A stretch of 64,000 nt of DNA, from positions 14,850-78,849 of the forward strand of contig JBBPYC010000087.1 of assembly GCA_038200275.1 (NCBI GenBank), read 5' to 3'. Positions 27,361 to 37,322 of this stretch are shown piece by piece. Below the pieces are notes generated by a model. It saw only the letters and a program-made list of their open reading frames with translations, was not told where the DNA came from and ran no database searches. Source of the stretch: JBBPYC01 sp038200275. GTDB lineage: Bacteria; Pseudomonadota; Gammaproteobacteria; Burkholderiales; Burkholderiaceae_C. How positions within the stretch are numbered: position 1 is the stretch's first letter; each line of letters opens with the position of its first letter. A program made the translations under genes and the position numbers.

Positions 27361-28185
27361 ATGTCCGACCCCATCCAATCCCTGATCGATAAAGCCTGGG
27401 ACGACCGCGCGAATCTGTCGGCAAAGACTGCACCGAAAGAAACCGAAGACGCCGTTGAACACGTCATCGCCGAGCTGAACGCCGGTCGCCTGCGTGTGGC
27501 CACGCGCGATGCGCCTGGCCAATGGACCACGCACCAGTGGATCAAGAAGGCCGTGCTGCTGTCGTTCCGGCTGAAAGACAACGAAGTCATGCGCGCAGGC
27601 GACCTCGGCTTTTTCGACAAGGTGCAGACCAAATTCTCGCACCTGGATGACGCTGAGTTGCGTGAAGCCGGCGTGCGCGTGGTGCCGCCGGCTGTAGCGC
27701 GCCGCGGCAGCTACATCGCCAAGGGTGCGGTGCTGATGCCCAGCTACGTGAACATTGGCGCCTACGTGGGTGAAAACACGATGGTCGACACCTGGGCCAC
27801 GGTGGGGTCCTGCGCGCAGATCGGTGCCAACGTGCACCTGTCGGGCGGCGTCGGCATCGGCGGCGTGCTGGAGCCGCTGCAGGCCGGCCCCACCATCATC
27901 GAGGACAACTGCTTCATCGGCGCGCGCTCCGAAGTGGTCGAGGGCGTGGTGATCGAAGAAAACTCGGTGCTGTCGATGGGTGTCTACATCGGCCAGAGTA
28001 CCAAGATCTATGACCGCGCAACGGGCCAGGTCACTTACGGCCGCGTGCCGTCCGGATCGGTGGTCGTCTCAGGCAGCCTGCCGAGCGACGACGGCAAGTA
28101 CAGCCTCTATTGCGCCGTGATCGTCAAGCGCGTGGATGCGCAAACGCGTTCCAAGACCAGCTTGAACGATCTGCTGCGACCATAG
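27361..28185 (+). CDS. dapD: Tetrahydrodipicolinate N-succinyltransferase DapD
   Basis: 274 residues from MSDPIQSLIDKAWDDR. The left-handed beta-helix hexapeptide region is evident (PSYVNIGAYVGENTMVDTWA, then GSCAQIGANVHLSGGVGIGG), with the family segment FIGARSEVVEGVVIEEN and the C-terminal YCAVIVKRVDAQTRSKTS. It transfers succinyl from succinyl-CoA to tetrahydrodipicolinate. Second gene of the dapC-dapD-pilU-dapE-prmB series. Confidence 0.96.
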   Translation: MSDPIQSLIDKAWDDRANLSAKTAPKETEDAVEHVIAELNAGRLRVATRDAPGQWTTHQWIKKAVLLSFRLKDNEVMRAGDLGFFDKVQTKFSHLDDAELREAGVRVVPPAVARRGSYIAKGAVLMPSYVNIGAYVGENTMVDTWATVGSCAQIGANVHLSGGVGIGGVLEPLQAGPTIIEDNCFIGARSEVVEGVVIEENSVLSMGVYIGQSTKIYDRATGQVTYGRVPSGSVVVSGSLPSDDGKYSLYCAVIVKRVDAQTRSKTSLNDLLRP

Positions 28186-28237
28186 CGCTTTTCTCCCACA
28201 TCCGACTCCGCCCGCCCGACTGCACGAAAGTCCGCTC

Positions 28238-29386
28238 ATGAACACGATGGAACGCCTGCTGCGGTTGATGGCGGACAAAAAAGCGTCCGACCTTTATCTG
28301 TCGGTGAACGCGCCGCCGCAGATCAAGATCGACGGGCAGTGCCTGCCGATCGGCAGCGACGCGCTGCCGCCAGATGCACCGTTGAAGATGCTGAGCGAAG
28401 TGATTTCGGCCGATCGTGTGGTCGAGCTCGAATCCACCGGCGAGCTCAACATGGCGATTCCGCTCGAAGGCGCGGGGCGCTTTCGAATCAGTGCAATGCG
28501 CCAGCGCGGCACCTATGCGGTGATCGTGCGCTACATCGCCAACACGATTCCGCCGCTGGCGTCGCTGGGCCTGCCGTCCGCGTTGAACGACCTGGTGATG
28601 GAAAAACGCGGCCTGGTGCTGATGGTCGGCGCCACTGGCGCGGGCAAAAGCACGAGCCTGGCAGCGATGCTCGACCACCGCAACGAAGTCGCATCTGGCC
28701 ACATCCTGACGATCGAAGATCCGGTCGAATATTTGTTCAAGAACCGCAAGTCGATCGTGAACCAGCGCGAGATCGGGACCGATACGGCAAACCTGCAAAT
28801 TGCGCTGAAGAACGCACTGCGCCAGGCCCCCGACGTGATCATGATTGGCGAGATCCGCGACCGCGACACGATGTCTGCGGCCATTGCCTATGCGCAGTCC
28901 GGCCATCTGTGTCTGGCCACCATGCACGCGAACAACAGCTATCAGGCGTTGAACCGCATCCTGAGTTTCTACCCCGTCGAAGTGCGCTCCACCATGCTGG
29001 GCGACTTGGCAGCGGCACTTCGGGGCATCGTCTCGCAGCGATTGCTGCGCGCAAAAGACGGCAGCCGGGTGCCGGCTGTCGAAGTGCTGCTCAACACCAA
29101 GCTGGTGGCCGACCTGATCGAGAAGGCCGATTTCTCCAGCATTCGCGAAGCGATGGAGCAATCAATGACCGAGGGCTCGCAGACGTTTGAGCAGGCACTG
29201 GCCGAGCTCATCCGCGCGGGCAAGGTGGACCGCAAGGAAGCGCTTGCGCAAGCCGACTCGCCGACCAATCTGATGTGGCGGCTGGAAAACGATTTCACGA
29301 AGGCCGCCAAGACGCACGAAGACGGCGACGATTCAGACGACGAGCCGTCATTTACCGAGATCACGTTGGACGTGGCGAGGGAGTAA
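28238..29386 (+). CDS. pilU: PilT/PilU-family type IV pilus retraction ATPase
   Basis: 382 residues. Walker A is GATGAGKST, the Asp box and Walker B follow (ILTIEDPVEYLF, DVIMIGEIRDRDTM), and the His box ATMHANNSYQALNR is intact. The C-terminal GSQTFEQALAELI and DSPTNLMWRL plus an acidic tail (EDGDDSDDEPSF) are the PilU rather than PilT pattern. PilU assists PilT in high-force pilus retraction at the inner-membrane base. It sits inside the dap series, an arrangement typical of Comamonadaceae-like genomes, away from the other pil genes at the window start. Confidence 0.92.
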   Translation: MNTMERLLRLMADKKASDLYLSVNAPPQIKIDGQCLPIGSDALPPDAPLKMLSEVISADRVVELESTGELNMAIPLEGAGRFRISAMRQRGTYAVIVRYIANTIPPLASLGLPSALNDLVMEKRGLVLMVGATGAGKSTSLAAMLDHRNEVASGHILTIEDPVEYLFKNRKSIVNQREIGTDTANLQIALKNALRQAPDVIMIGEIRDRDTMSAAIAYAQSGHLCLATMHANNSYQALNRILSFYPVEVRSTMLGDLAAALRGIVSQRLLRAKDGSRVPAVEVLLNTKLVADLIEKADFSSIREAMEQSMTEGSQTFEQALAELIRAGKVDRKEALAQADSPTNLMWRLENDFTKAAKTHEDGDDSDDEPSFTEITLDVARE

Positions 29387-29544
29387 AACTCTCTCCCCAG
29401 CCTTCGCTCCCTTCGGTCGCCTCTCGGCTTCCCCTCACCGGTGGCGACGCCTGCGGCTTGGCGAAGCCAGTTCCGCGGCCCCTGCTGGAGCTTTCCGCGT
29501 CAATTTCGAGGACAGTGGGTGCACTGGCACCTGCGTTTTTATTC

Positions 29545-30753
29545 ATGCAGACGACGATCGACAACACGGCGACCACCAGCGCCACCCTGCAACTCACCGA
29601 GCAACTGATTGCGCTGCGTTCGCCAACGCCGCAGGATGGCGGGTGCCAGGAATTGCTCAAAGGCCGCCTTGCGCCGTTGGGCTTTGTGCTGGAGACAATC
29701 GAGAGCGGCCCGGCAGACCAGCGTGTCACGAATCTGTGGGCCAAGCGCGCCGGCCGGACCGGTGGCGATGCCGCACGCACGCTGGTTTTCGCGGGCCACA
29801 CCGACGTGGTGCCGACCGGCCCGCTCGATGCCTGGACGTTCGACCCGTTCACGCCCACCCGACACGACGGCCGCCTGTACGGCCGTGGTGCGTCCGACAT
29901 GAAGACGTCGATCGCGGCGTTCGTGGTCGCAACCGAGCGCTTCGTGGCCGAGCAGCCGGACTGCGCGTTGTCGATCGCGTTGCTGCTGACGAGTGACGAG
30001 GAAGGCCCTGCGACCAACGGCACGGTGGTGGTCTGCCGACAACTGGCCGAGCGCAACGAGCGGCTCGACTGGTGCGTGGTCGGCGAGCCGACGTCGCAGC
30101 ACCGCACCGGCGACATGATCAAAAACGGCCGCCGCGGTTCGCTCTCAGGCAAGCTCACGGTGCGCGGCGTGCAGGGCCACATTGCGTATCCGCAGTTGGC
30201 CAAGAACCCGGTGCATGCGTTTGCCCCGGCGCTGGCTGAGCTGGCTGCTACCCAATGGGACCATGGCAATGAATTTTTTCAGCCGACCGGCTGGCAGGTC
30301 AGCAACATGCATTCGGGCACCGGTGCCACCAACGTGATCCCGGGCAGCGCAGTGATCGATTTCAACTTTCGCTTTTCGACCGAGCACGACGCCGAATCGT
30401 TACAGAAGCAGGTGCGCGAGGTGCTGGACCGCCACGGGCTCGACTACGCGATCGACTGGACCGTGGGCGGCCTGCCGTTCCTGACCACGCCGGGCAATCT
30501 GGTCGATGCGATGCGCGCAGCGATCCGCGCCGAGACCGGCTCCGAGCCCGAGCTGTCGACCACCGGCGGCACCAGCGACGGCCGCTTCATCGCGCGGATC
30601 TGCCCGCAGACCATCGAGTTCGGCCCACCGAACGCAACGATCCACAAGATCGATGAGCACATCGTGCTGTCCGACATCGAGCCGCTGACGAACATCTACC
30701 AACGGCTGATCGAAAACCTGAACGCAACGCTCGCCGAGGGCAGCACACCTTGA
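29545..30753 (+). CDS. dapE: Succinyl-diaminopimelate desuccinylase DapE
   Basis: 402 residues from MQTTIDNTATTSATLQL. M20 metallopeptidase features: VFAGHTDVVPTGPLDAW (first zinc His and Asp), YGRGASDMKTSIAAFV, LLTSDEEGPATNGT (catalytic Glu), and late LSTTGGTSDGRFI. The lid dimerisation part reads RRGSLSGKLTVRGVQGHIAYP. It hydrolyses N-succinyl-LL-DAP. An extended upstream frame (to 29275) was rejected because it overlaps pilU. The stop overlaps the TTG start of prmB by four bases. Confidence 0.95.
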   Translation: MQTTIDNTATTSATLQLTEQLIALRSPTPQDGGCQELLKGRLAPLGFVLETIESGPADQRVTNLWAKRAGRTGGDAARTLVFAGHTDVVPTGPLDAWTFDPFTPTRHDGRLYGRGASDMKTSIAAFVVATERFVAEQPDCALSIALLLTSDEEGPATNGTVVVCRQLAERNERLDWCVVGEPTSQHRTGDMIKNGRRGSLSGKLTVRGVQGHIAYPQLAKNPVHAFAPALAELAATQWDHGNEFFQPTGWQVSNMHSGTGATNVIPGSAVIDFNFRFSTEHDAESLQKQVREVLDRHGLDYAIDWTVGGLPFLTTPGNLVDAMRAAIRAETGSEPELSTTGGTSDGRFIARICPQTIEFGPPNATIHKIDEHIVLSDIEPLTNIYQRLIENLNATLAEGSTP

Positions 30754-31652
30754 CGACGTCGGTGCCGATGTCGGTGTCGGTGCTCGCGCTGATCGAAACC
30801 AGTGCGGCGCGGCTGGAAGCCGCTGGCGTCACGTTCGGCCACGGCACCACCAACGCGTTCGATGAAGCCGCGTGGCTCGTGCTTTGGCGCCTCGGCCTGC
30901 CGCTCGATGACCTGGACGGCGTGGCGCAAACCCCCGTCAGCGCGAACGGACACGCGCTGGTCGATGCGCTGGTGCAGCAACGCATCGAGTCGCGCCAGCC
31001 AGCCGCTTATCTGACGGGTGAAGCCTGGCTGCAGGGTGTGCCGTTTCATATCGACGAACGCGCGATCGTGCCGCGCAGCTTCATCGCGGAGCTGATTGCA
31101 GAAGGAACGATCGATCCCTGGCTCGGTGAGCAAACACGGCGCGTGCTGGATCTGTGCACGGGCAACGCCAGCCTCGCGGTGCTCGCCGCGATGGCCTGGC
31201 CTGACGTGACGATCGATGCGGCAGATCTGTCAGCGGATGCGCTGGCGGTGGCGCGCCTGAACGTCGAGCGGCACATGCTGGCCGGTCGCATTCGGCTGAT
31301 CGAGTCGGATGGCCTGGCGCATTGCGAAGGCCACTACGACCTGATCCTGTGCAACCCGCCTTACGTGAACGCCAGCAGCATGGCGGCACTGCCAGCCGAA
31401 TACCGGGCTGAGCCCGCACTGGCGCTGGCAGGCGGCGCAGACGGCATGGCGTTCGTCCGGCCGCTGCTGGCCACCGTGGCCCGCTCGATGACCGAACACG
31501 CCGTGCTGGTGCTTGAGATCGGCAACGAGCGCGCGCATTTCGAAATGGCGTTTCCGACGCTGCAAGTGGTCTGGCTGGAGACCAGCGCAGGCGACGATCA
31601 GGTGCTGTTGATCGCGCGGGAGGCGTTGCTTGCCGGGTCGGTCGGGCGCTGA
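30750..31652 (+). CDS. prmB: 50S ribosomal protein L3 N5-glutamine methyltransferase PrmB
   Basis: 300 residues with a TTG start at 30750 that overlaps the dapE stop; GAGGG about 10 bases upstream supports it, while the ATG at 30768 would be far from any ribosome site. The HemK/PrmB pattern is complete: PAAYLTGEAWLQGVPFHID, VPRSFIAELI, the SAM loop VLDLCTGNASLAVLAA, and the catalytic NPPYVNASSM. It methylates Gln150 of L3 during ribosome assembly. Probably translationally coupled to dapE. Confidence 0.92.
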   Translation: MTTSVPMSVSVLALIETSAARLEAAGVTFGHGTTNAFDEAAWLVLWRLGLPLDDLDGVAQTPVSANGHALVDALVQQRIESRQPAAYLTGEAWLQGVPFHIDERAIVPRSFIAELIAEGTIDPWLGEQTRRVLDLCTGNASLAVLAAMAWPDVTIDAADLSADALAVARLNVERHMLAGRIRLIESDGLAHCEGHYDLILCNPPYVNASSMAALPAEYRAEPALALAGGADGMAFVRPLLATVARSMTEHAVLVLEIGNERAHFEMAFPTLQVVWLETSAGDDQVLLIAREALLAGSVGR

Positions 31653-31904
31653 CTGCCAAGGCGAATGCGCTTGTTGCGCAAGGGCGCGCGTTTGGCGCTG
31701 GCTTTGGATTTGACCGCTTGCCGAGCAGGTCTCAAGGCGCGTTGCAAAAGCGCGTCGATGCAGGCGAGCCGCATCTGCTCAGATTTGAGCAAAAACCATC
31801 GGAAGCGCTTTATTCACAAGCAATTTCAGCTATGTTTTTAATAGCGTTTGAAAGCCCTTTGGCGATCTGTCGAGCACCGGCAGCGGCCTAAAATCGGCCG
31901 CATC

Positions 31905-34900
31905 ATGTACGTCCACCTGCGCCTGCACACCGAGTTTTCCGTCGTCGACGGCACCAATCGCATCGATGAAATCGCCGCCGCCGCGGCCGCCTTTGGGCAG
32001 CCCGCGCTGGCGATCACCGACCTGTCGAATCTGTTCGGCGCCGTCAAGTTCTACAAGGCCGCGCGTGGCAAGGGTGTGAAGCCACTGATCGGCGCCGAGG
32101 TGATGGTCGACGGGTTCGGCGAAAGCAGCACGAACGACCGCCAGCCCCACGCCCGGGTGCTGTTGCTCGCGCAAAACCGGCAGGGCTATCTGAACCTGTG
32201 CGAACTGCTCGCGCGCGGCTGGACCCAGCACGTTGTCAAGGCAAATGCGGTGATCCGGGCCGAGTGGCTCGCGGAATTGAACGAAGGCTTGATCGTGCTG
32301 TCCGGCGCACAGGCCGGGCCGATGGGTCCTGCGCTGCTGCAAGGCGACACCCAGCGTGCGCGGCTGGTCGCCGAACAACTCGCGGCGATGTTTCCGCAGC
32401 GCTTCTACATCGAGCTGCAGCGCGCCGGCCGACCCGAGGACGACGTGCATGTGTCGGCCGCCGTGCCGCTGGCCGCCGCACTCGGCCTGCCGGTGGTGGC
32501 CACGCATCCAGTGCAGTTCACCACCTTCGACGACTACGACGCGCATGAGGCGCGCGTGTGCATCAGCGAGGGCGAAATCCTCGGCAATCGGCGCCGCGTG
32601 CGGCGCTTCACACGCGAGCAGTATTTCAAGTCGAGCGCGCAGATGGCGGCGTTGTTTGCCGACTTGCCGAGTGCGTTGGCCAACAGCGTCGAGATCGCGC
32701 GCCGTTGCAACGTCACGCTCGACCTCGGCCGCCCGCGCCTGCCCGACTATCCGACGCCGGTGGTTGATGGCAAGCAGCTGCCCATCGACGAGTATTTTCG
32801 CATCGCGTCCGAGGAAGGCCTGCAAAAGCGGCTGGAGAAGCTTTACCCCGATGCCGCGAAACGCGAAGCCGAGCGCCCGCGCTATGCCGAGCGGCTCGCA
32901 TTCGAGATCAAAACGATCTTGAACATGGGTTTTCCCGGCTACTTCCTGATCGTCGGGGACTTCATCAACTGGGCCAAGGCGAACGGCTGCCCGGTCGGCC
33001 CGGGGCGCGGATCGGGTGCGGGCTCACTCGTGGCGTATTCGCTGAACATTACGGACCTCGACCCGCTCGAATACAAGCTGCTGTTCGAACGCTTCCTGAA
33101 CCCCGACCGGGTGTCGATGCCCGACTTCGACATCGACTTCTGCCAGACCAACCGCGACCGCGTGATCGATTACGTCAAGCAAAAGTACGGGCGTCAGGCC
33201 GTGAGCCAGATCGTGACCTTCGGCACCATGGCCGCGCGCGCTGCCGTGCGCGACGTCGGCCGCGTGCTCGACATGAGCTACACGTTCTGCGACGGCATCT
33301 CCAAACTGATCCCGAACAAGCCAGGCCAGCCCGTCACGATCCAGTACCCGCCCGAGCCCGCGGTGCCGGGCGACCGCAACAACTACGCGATCTCGATGGA
33401 GCCGCAGTTGAGGGCCCGCATTGAACGCGAGGAGGAAGTGCGCACGCTGGTCGAGTTGGCGCAGAAGCTCGAAGGCGTTGCGCGCAACATCGGCATGCAC
33501 GCGGGCGGCGTGGTGATTGCACCGGGCAAGCTGACCGACTTCTGCCCGCTCTATCAGCAGCCCGGCAGCGATTCGGCCGTGAGCCAGTTCGACAAGGACG
33601 ACGTGGAGGCGATCGGCCTCGTCAAGTTCGACTTCCTGGGCTTGGCGACACTGACGATCCTTGAGATCGCGCGCGAGCTGGTGGTGCGGCGGCACCCGGC
33701 GCAGGCAAAATTCAACTACGAGGACGTGCCGCTGACCGACCGGCGCGTATACCAGTTGTTTGCCGAAGGCCGGACCGAAGCCGTGTTCCAGTTCGAGAGC
33801 CGGGGCATGCAGGGCATGTTGAAGGATGCAAAGCCGACGCGGCTGGAAGACCTGATCGCGCTGAACGCGTTGTACCGCCCCGGCCCGATGGACCTGATCC
33901 CGAGCTTCGTGGCACGCAAGCACGGCCGCGAACCGGTCGAGTATCCGCACCCGCTGGTCGAAGAGATGCTGTCGGAGACCTACGGCATCATGGTCTACCA
34001 AGAGCAGGTCATGCAGACCGCGCAGATCCTGGGCGGCTACTCGCTTGGTGGCGCGGATCTCTTGCGCCGTGCGATGGGCAAGAAAAAAGCCGAGGAGATG
34101 GCCGAGCACCGCGAGATCTTCCGCGCCGGTGCAGCGAAGAACGACATCGATGCTGTCAAGGCCGACGAGATCTTCGACCTGATGGAGAAGTTCGCGGGCT
34201 ACGGCTTCAACAAGTCGCACGCGGCCGCCTACTCGCTGCTGGCCTATCACACCGGGTGGCTCAAGGTCCACTTCGCGGCTGAGTTCTACTGCGCGAACAT
34301 GACGGTGGAGATGGACGACACCGACAAGCTGCGACTGCTGCATGCCGATGCACTGCGCGAAGGCCTGACGTTCGAGCCGCCGGATGTGAACTTCGGTTTG
34401 CACCGGTTCGAGCCGGTCACCGACAAGAGCATTCGCTACGGCCTGGGCGCGTTGAAAGGCACCGGCGAGCAAGCGGTGCAAGCAATCGTCGCCGCGCGCG
34501 AAGGCCGCGGCACCGGTGCGCGGGGTACGCAGAGCGGCCCCTTCACGAGCCTGTTCGACTTCTGCGCGCGGTTGGACCGCACGCGCATCAACAAACGCGC
34601 GGTCGATGCGTTGATCAAGGCGGGCGCATTCGATTCGCTGAATACGGATCGCGCTTCGCTCAATGCGTCGATCGACCGCGCGTTCGAGTACGCGAGCACA
34701 GTCGAGGCGAATGCACAACAAAGCGGCCTGTTCGACATGGGTGACGACACCGAAGCACATGGCTCCAGCACGCAGGAGCCGGACCTGGTCGCGGCGGACC
34801 CTTGGGGCGTGAAAGAGCGGCTGATGTTCGAGAAGGCCGCGATCGGGTTTTTTCTCTCAGGCCATCTGTTCGACGAAGTCGCCACGGAAGTGCGCCGATT

Positions 34901-35459
34901 CGCCAAGCGCGAAATCGCCGAACTGTCTGACAGCCGTGAGCCGCAGACGATCGCGGGTTTGGTCAGCGACCTGCGCACGATCAACGGCAACCGCGGCCGG
35001 GTGGGGTTGTTCAAGCTGGACGACAAATCGATGCAGATCGAAGCCGTCGCCGACGAAGCGGTGCTGAACGCGAACCGCAACCTGCTCAAAGACGACGAGA
35101 TCGTGGTCGTGAGTGGCCGGCTGCAGCCTGGACGCGGCGGCTTCGAGGCGCGGTTTCAGGTGCAGCAGGTGTGGGACTTGACCGCAGCGCGTTGCCGCTT
35201 CGGCAAGTTCCTGCGGGTGGCAGTCAACGGCAGCGACCCCGATGTGGCGCGGCTGCTGCGCGACTACCCGGCGAGGCGCGAGGCGTCTGAAGAGGGCGAG
35301 TTGGTACGCGGCTTGGGTGTGCGGCTGGCGTTGCAGCGCGACGGCGCAGTAGCCGAACTGCAACTCGGCACCGACGCGCTGTTTTATCCGAGCGACGCGG
35401 CGCTGGCCGGGTGGGCACGCGAGGCCGATCGCGGACAGGCGCAGATCGTCTACGAATAA
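31905..35459 (+). CDS. dnaE: DNA polymerase III alpha subunit
   Basis: 1184 residues from MYVHLRLHTEFSVVDG, the normal DnaE beginning. The PHP domain is at the N-terminus (LHTEFSVVDGTNRIDEI). The polymerase active site is seen as GPGRGSGAGSLVAYSL and MPDFDIDFCQTNRDRV, with the later catalytic segment RPGPMDLIPSF and the MGKKKAEEM and GYGFNKSHAAAYSLLAYHT blocks. The C-terminal OB domain includes ETQTIAGL-like EPQTIAGLVSDLRTING. It is the replicative polymerase. The 252 bases upstream contain no gene; a short dyad around an A/T-rich core (31825-31850) may include the promoter. Confidence 0.96.
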   Translation: MYVHLRLHTEFSVVDGTNRIDEIAAAAAAFGQPALAITDLSNLFGAVKFYKAARGKGVKPLIGAEVMVDGFGESSTNDRQPHARVLLLAQNRQGYLNLCELLARGWTQHVVKANAVIRAEWLAELNEGLIVLSGAQAGPMGPALLQGDTQRARLVAEQLAAMFPQRFYIELQRAGRPEDDVHVSAAVPLAAALGLPVVATHPVQFTTFDDYDAHEARVCISEGEILGNRRRVRRFTREQYFKSSAQMAALFADLPSALANSVEIARRCNVTLDLGRPRLPDYPTPVVDGKQLPIDEYFRIASEEGLQKRLEKLYPDAAKREAERPRYAERLAFEIKTILNMGFPGYFLIVGDFINWAKANGCPVGPGRGSGAGSLVAYSLNITDLDPLEYKLLFERFLNPDRVSMPDFDIDFCQTNRDRVIDYVKQKYGRQAVSQIVTFGTMAARAAVRDVGRVLDMSYTFCDGISKLIPNKPGQPVTIQYPPEPAVPGDRNNYAISMEPQLRARIEREEEVRTLVELAQKLEGVARNIGMHAGGVVIAPGKLTDFCPLYQQPGSDSAVSQFDKDDVEAIGLVKFDFLGLATLTILEIARELVVRRHPAQAKFNYEDVPLTDRRVYQLFAEGRTEAVFQFESRGMQGMLKDAKPTRLEDLIALNALYRPGPMDLIPSFVARKHGREPVEYPHPLVEEMLSETYGIMVYQEQVMQTAQILGGYSLGGADLLRRAMGKKKAEEMAEHREIFRAGAAKNDIDAVKADEIFDLMEKFAGYGFNKSHAAAYSLLAYHTGWLKVHFAAEFYCANMTVEMDDTDKLRLLHADALREGLTFEPPDVNFGLHRFEPVTDKSIRYGLGALKGTGEQAVQAIVAAREGRGTGARGTQSGPFTSLFDFCARLDRTRINKRAVDALIKAGAFDSLNTDRASLNASIDRAFEYASTVEANAQQSGLFDMGDDTEAHGSSTQEPDLVAADPWGVKERLMFEKAAIGFFLSGHLFDEVATEVRRFAKREIAELSDSREPQTIAGLVSDLRTINGNRGRVGLFKLDDKSMQIEAVADEAVLNANRNLLKDDEIVVVSGRLQPGRGGFEARFQVQQVWDLTAARCRFGKFLRVAVNGSDPDVARLLRDYPARREASEEGELVRGLGVRLALQRDGAVAELQLGTDALFYPSDAALAGWAREADRGQAQIVYE

Positions 35460-35501
35460 GGTGTGCCGATCAGGCCCGCAATGCCCTTCAATCGGTGCAA
35501 T

Positions 35502-35519
35502 GCCTTCTCAAAGGCTTTT
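35502..35519 (+). terminator. Possible weak terminator after dnaE
   Basis: GCCTT and AAGGC form a 5-bp stem with a CTCA loop, followed directly by TTTT, 43 bases after the dnaE stop. The stem is short and AT-poor on one side only, so strength is doubtful. Confidence 0.35.
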
Positions 35520-35704
35520 GATATTTGCGAACCGCAAGCAGCGTGCCAAACGCTTGCCAGTCGGCTGTAGGCGCTTGCCAAGAATGGGATCATATCAGCC
35601 CGAAGCGGTTCTGGGTTGGTCAGCCAACCCAGCATTGTCAACCGGCGCCCGGGTCAGCGGCTCTTTCCCACGCCGTGGGTCGTCTCGTTGCGGTGCCTGT
35701 TCGA

Positions 35705-36067
35705 TCAGTCGATCGAGGTGTTCGTGTCTTTCACCAACCGGGCGTATTCGGCGATATCGCCCTTGATCCGCGCCGCCATCTGGTTTGATGTGTCGCCGAT
35801 GGGCTCGACGCCGATTTCCTGTCTGCGTTTGCGAAATTCCGGCGGTCGAATGATCGTCACCATCTCGGGGTTCAGATTGGCCACCACGTCCTTGGGCGTG
35901 CCGGTGGGCGTGACGATGCCGGGGACGCCCAAACTGCCGCTCGGTGGAAACGGCACGACGAACTTGACCGGCTCGGTTGGGAACGCCCGGGCATGGGCAC
36001 CGATTGCCGCAAGGCCAAGTGCCAATGCGGCCAGAACAACCGCGGAACGAGCGCTGGTTGTTTTCAA
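35705..36067 (-). pseudogene. Bug/TctC tricarboxylate-type binding protein with a large internal deletion
   Basis: 120 codons from a TTG at 36067 with AAGG upstream. The N-terminus is a good signal peptide (SAVVLAALALGLAAIGAHARA), followed by the mature Bug start FPTEPVKFVVPFPPSGS. The sequence then jumps straight to the C-terminal part of the family (TGTPKDVVANLNPEMVTI, QMAARIKGDIAEYARLVKD). Intact Bug proteins are ~320 residues, so about 200 internal residues are missing in frame. Both lobes of the binding cleft would be lost. It lies just downstream of a tartrate dehydrogenase gene, so the intact ancestor probably bound tartrate or a similar acid. Confidence 0.8.
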
Positions 36068-36096
36068 GATGTGCCTTTTTGTTCTTATGGGCCGAA

Positions 36097-37185
36097 TCAC
36101 GCGGTTCGGCGTTGTTTGGTGCCGCTGACATGCGCACAGACGGCCCGTGTGACGTCGACGGTCCTGGCCTGGCCGCCGAGGTCGCCGGTGTGCAGGGACT
36201 TGTCTGCAGTGACCGCCTCGACGGCTGCCATGACGCGCTGAGCGGCTTCGGTCTCGCCCAGGTGCTCCAGCAGCATCACGATCGACCAGAAGGTGCCGAT
36301 CGGGTTGGCCAGGCCTTTGCCCATGAGGTCGAAGGCCGAGCCGTGGATCGGCTCGAACATCGACGGGTAACGGCGTTCCGGGTCGATGTTGGCCGTTGGT
36401 GCGATGCCCAGACTGCCGGCCAATGCAGCGGCCAGATCGCTCAGGATGTCGGCATGCAGGTTGGTCGCGACGATGGTGTCGAGCGAGGCCGGCCGGTTGA
36501 TCATGCGTGCCGTGGACGCATCGACCAGCTCCTTGTCCCAGGTGACGTCCGGAAACTCTTTCGAGATCTGCAGCGCGATCTCGTCCCACATCACCATCGC
36601 ATGGCGCTGCGCATTGCTTTTGGTGATCACCGTGAGCAGCTTGCGCGGGCGCGATTGCGCGAGCTTGAACGCAAATCGCATGATGCGTTCGACCCCGGCG
36701 CGAGTCATGATGGATACGTCGGTGGCGGCCTCGATCGGGTGGCCCTGATGAACCCGGCCGCCGACGCCCGCATATTCGCCTTCGGAGTTTTCGCGCACGA
36801 TGACCCAGTTCAAGTCGTCCGGGCCGCAGCGCTTCAACGGCGCGTCGATGCCCGGCAGGATGCGGGTCGGACGCACATTGGCGTATTGGTCGAAGCCCTG
36901 GCAGATCTTCAGGCGCAAGCCCCACAGCGTGATGTGGTCGGGGATGTGCGGGTCGCCGGCCGAGCCGAACAGGATCGCGTCCTTGCTGCAGATCGCGTTC
37001 AGACCGTCATCGGGCATCATCACGCCGTGCTTGCGGAAGTAGTCGCCGCCCCAGTCGAAGTTCTCGAATGCAAACTGGAAACGGTTGCTGGTGGCTGCCA
37101 ACGCTTCGAGCACTTCCTGGCCGGCAGGCACGACTTCCTTGCCGATGCCGTCGCCGGGAATCGTGGCGATTGAATAGGTCTTCAT
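36097..37185 (-). CDS. ttuC: Tartrate dehydrogenase / D-malate-type decarboxylating dehydrogenase
   Basis: 362 residues from MKTYSIATIPGDGIGKEV; an in-frame ATG four codons earlier is possible. It belongs to the isocitrate/isopropylmalate dehydrogenase superfamily: IPGDGIG, the substrate segment NVRPTRILPGI, VIVRENSEGEYAGVGG, the metal-binding ATNLHADILSDLAAALAGSLG, and FEPIHGSAFDLMGKGLANPIG. The ENSEGEYAG and GLRLKICQGFDQYANVRP pattern is that of TtuC/DmlA-type enzymes acting on tartrate or D-malate with NAD. The neighbour downstream is a broken Bug receptor, so this looks like a small tartrate-use locus that has lost uptake. Confidence 0.88.
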   Translation of the reverse strand: MKTYSIATIPGDGIGKEVVPAGQEVLEALAATSNRFQFAFENFDWGGDYFRKHGVMMPDDGLNAICSKDAILFGSAGDPHIPDHITLWGLRLKICQGFDQYANVRPTRILPGIDAPLKRCGPDDLNWVIVRENSEGEYAGVGGRVHQGHPIEAATDVSIMTRAGVERIMRFAFKLAQSRPRKLLTVITKSNAQRHAMVMWDEIALQISKEFPDVTWDKELVDASTARMINRPASLDTIVATNLHADILSDLAAALAGSLGIAPTANIDPERRYPSMFEPIHGSAFDLMGKGLANPIGTFWSIVMLLEHLGETEAAQRVMAAVEAVTADKSLHTGDLGGQARTVDVTRAVCAHVSGTKQRRTA

Positions 37186-37322
37186 GGATGTCCTCATGCG
37201 TGGGTCTGGGTGGATGGCAGTGATGCGAGCAACAAGGGCAAGATCGGCAGTGGGGTATTGAGGCTGTGAGGACGTTGGCCCAGGCGACGTGACTCATCCA
37301 CGGAGCTGATGCCTTGCGTCCC

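Noticed and set aside
33024..34760. Long minus-strand open frame (578 codons) inside dnaE
   Set aside because: It lies wholly antisense to conserved dnaE polymerase motifs and has no protein-like features.
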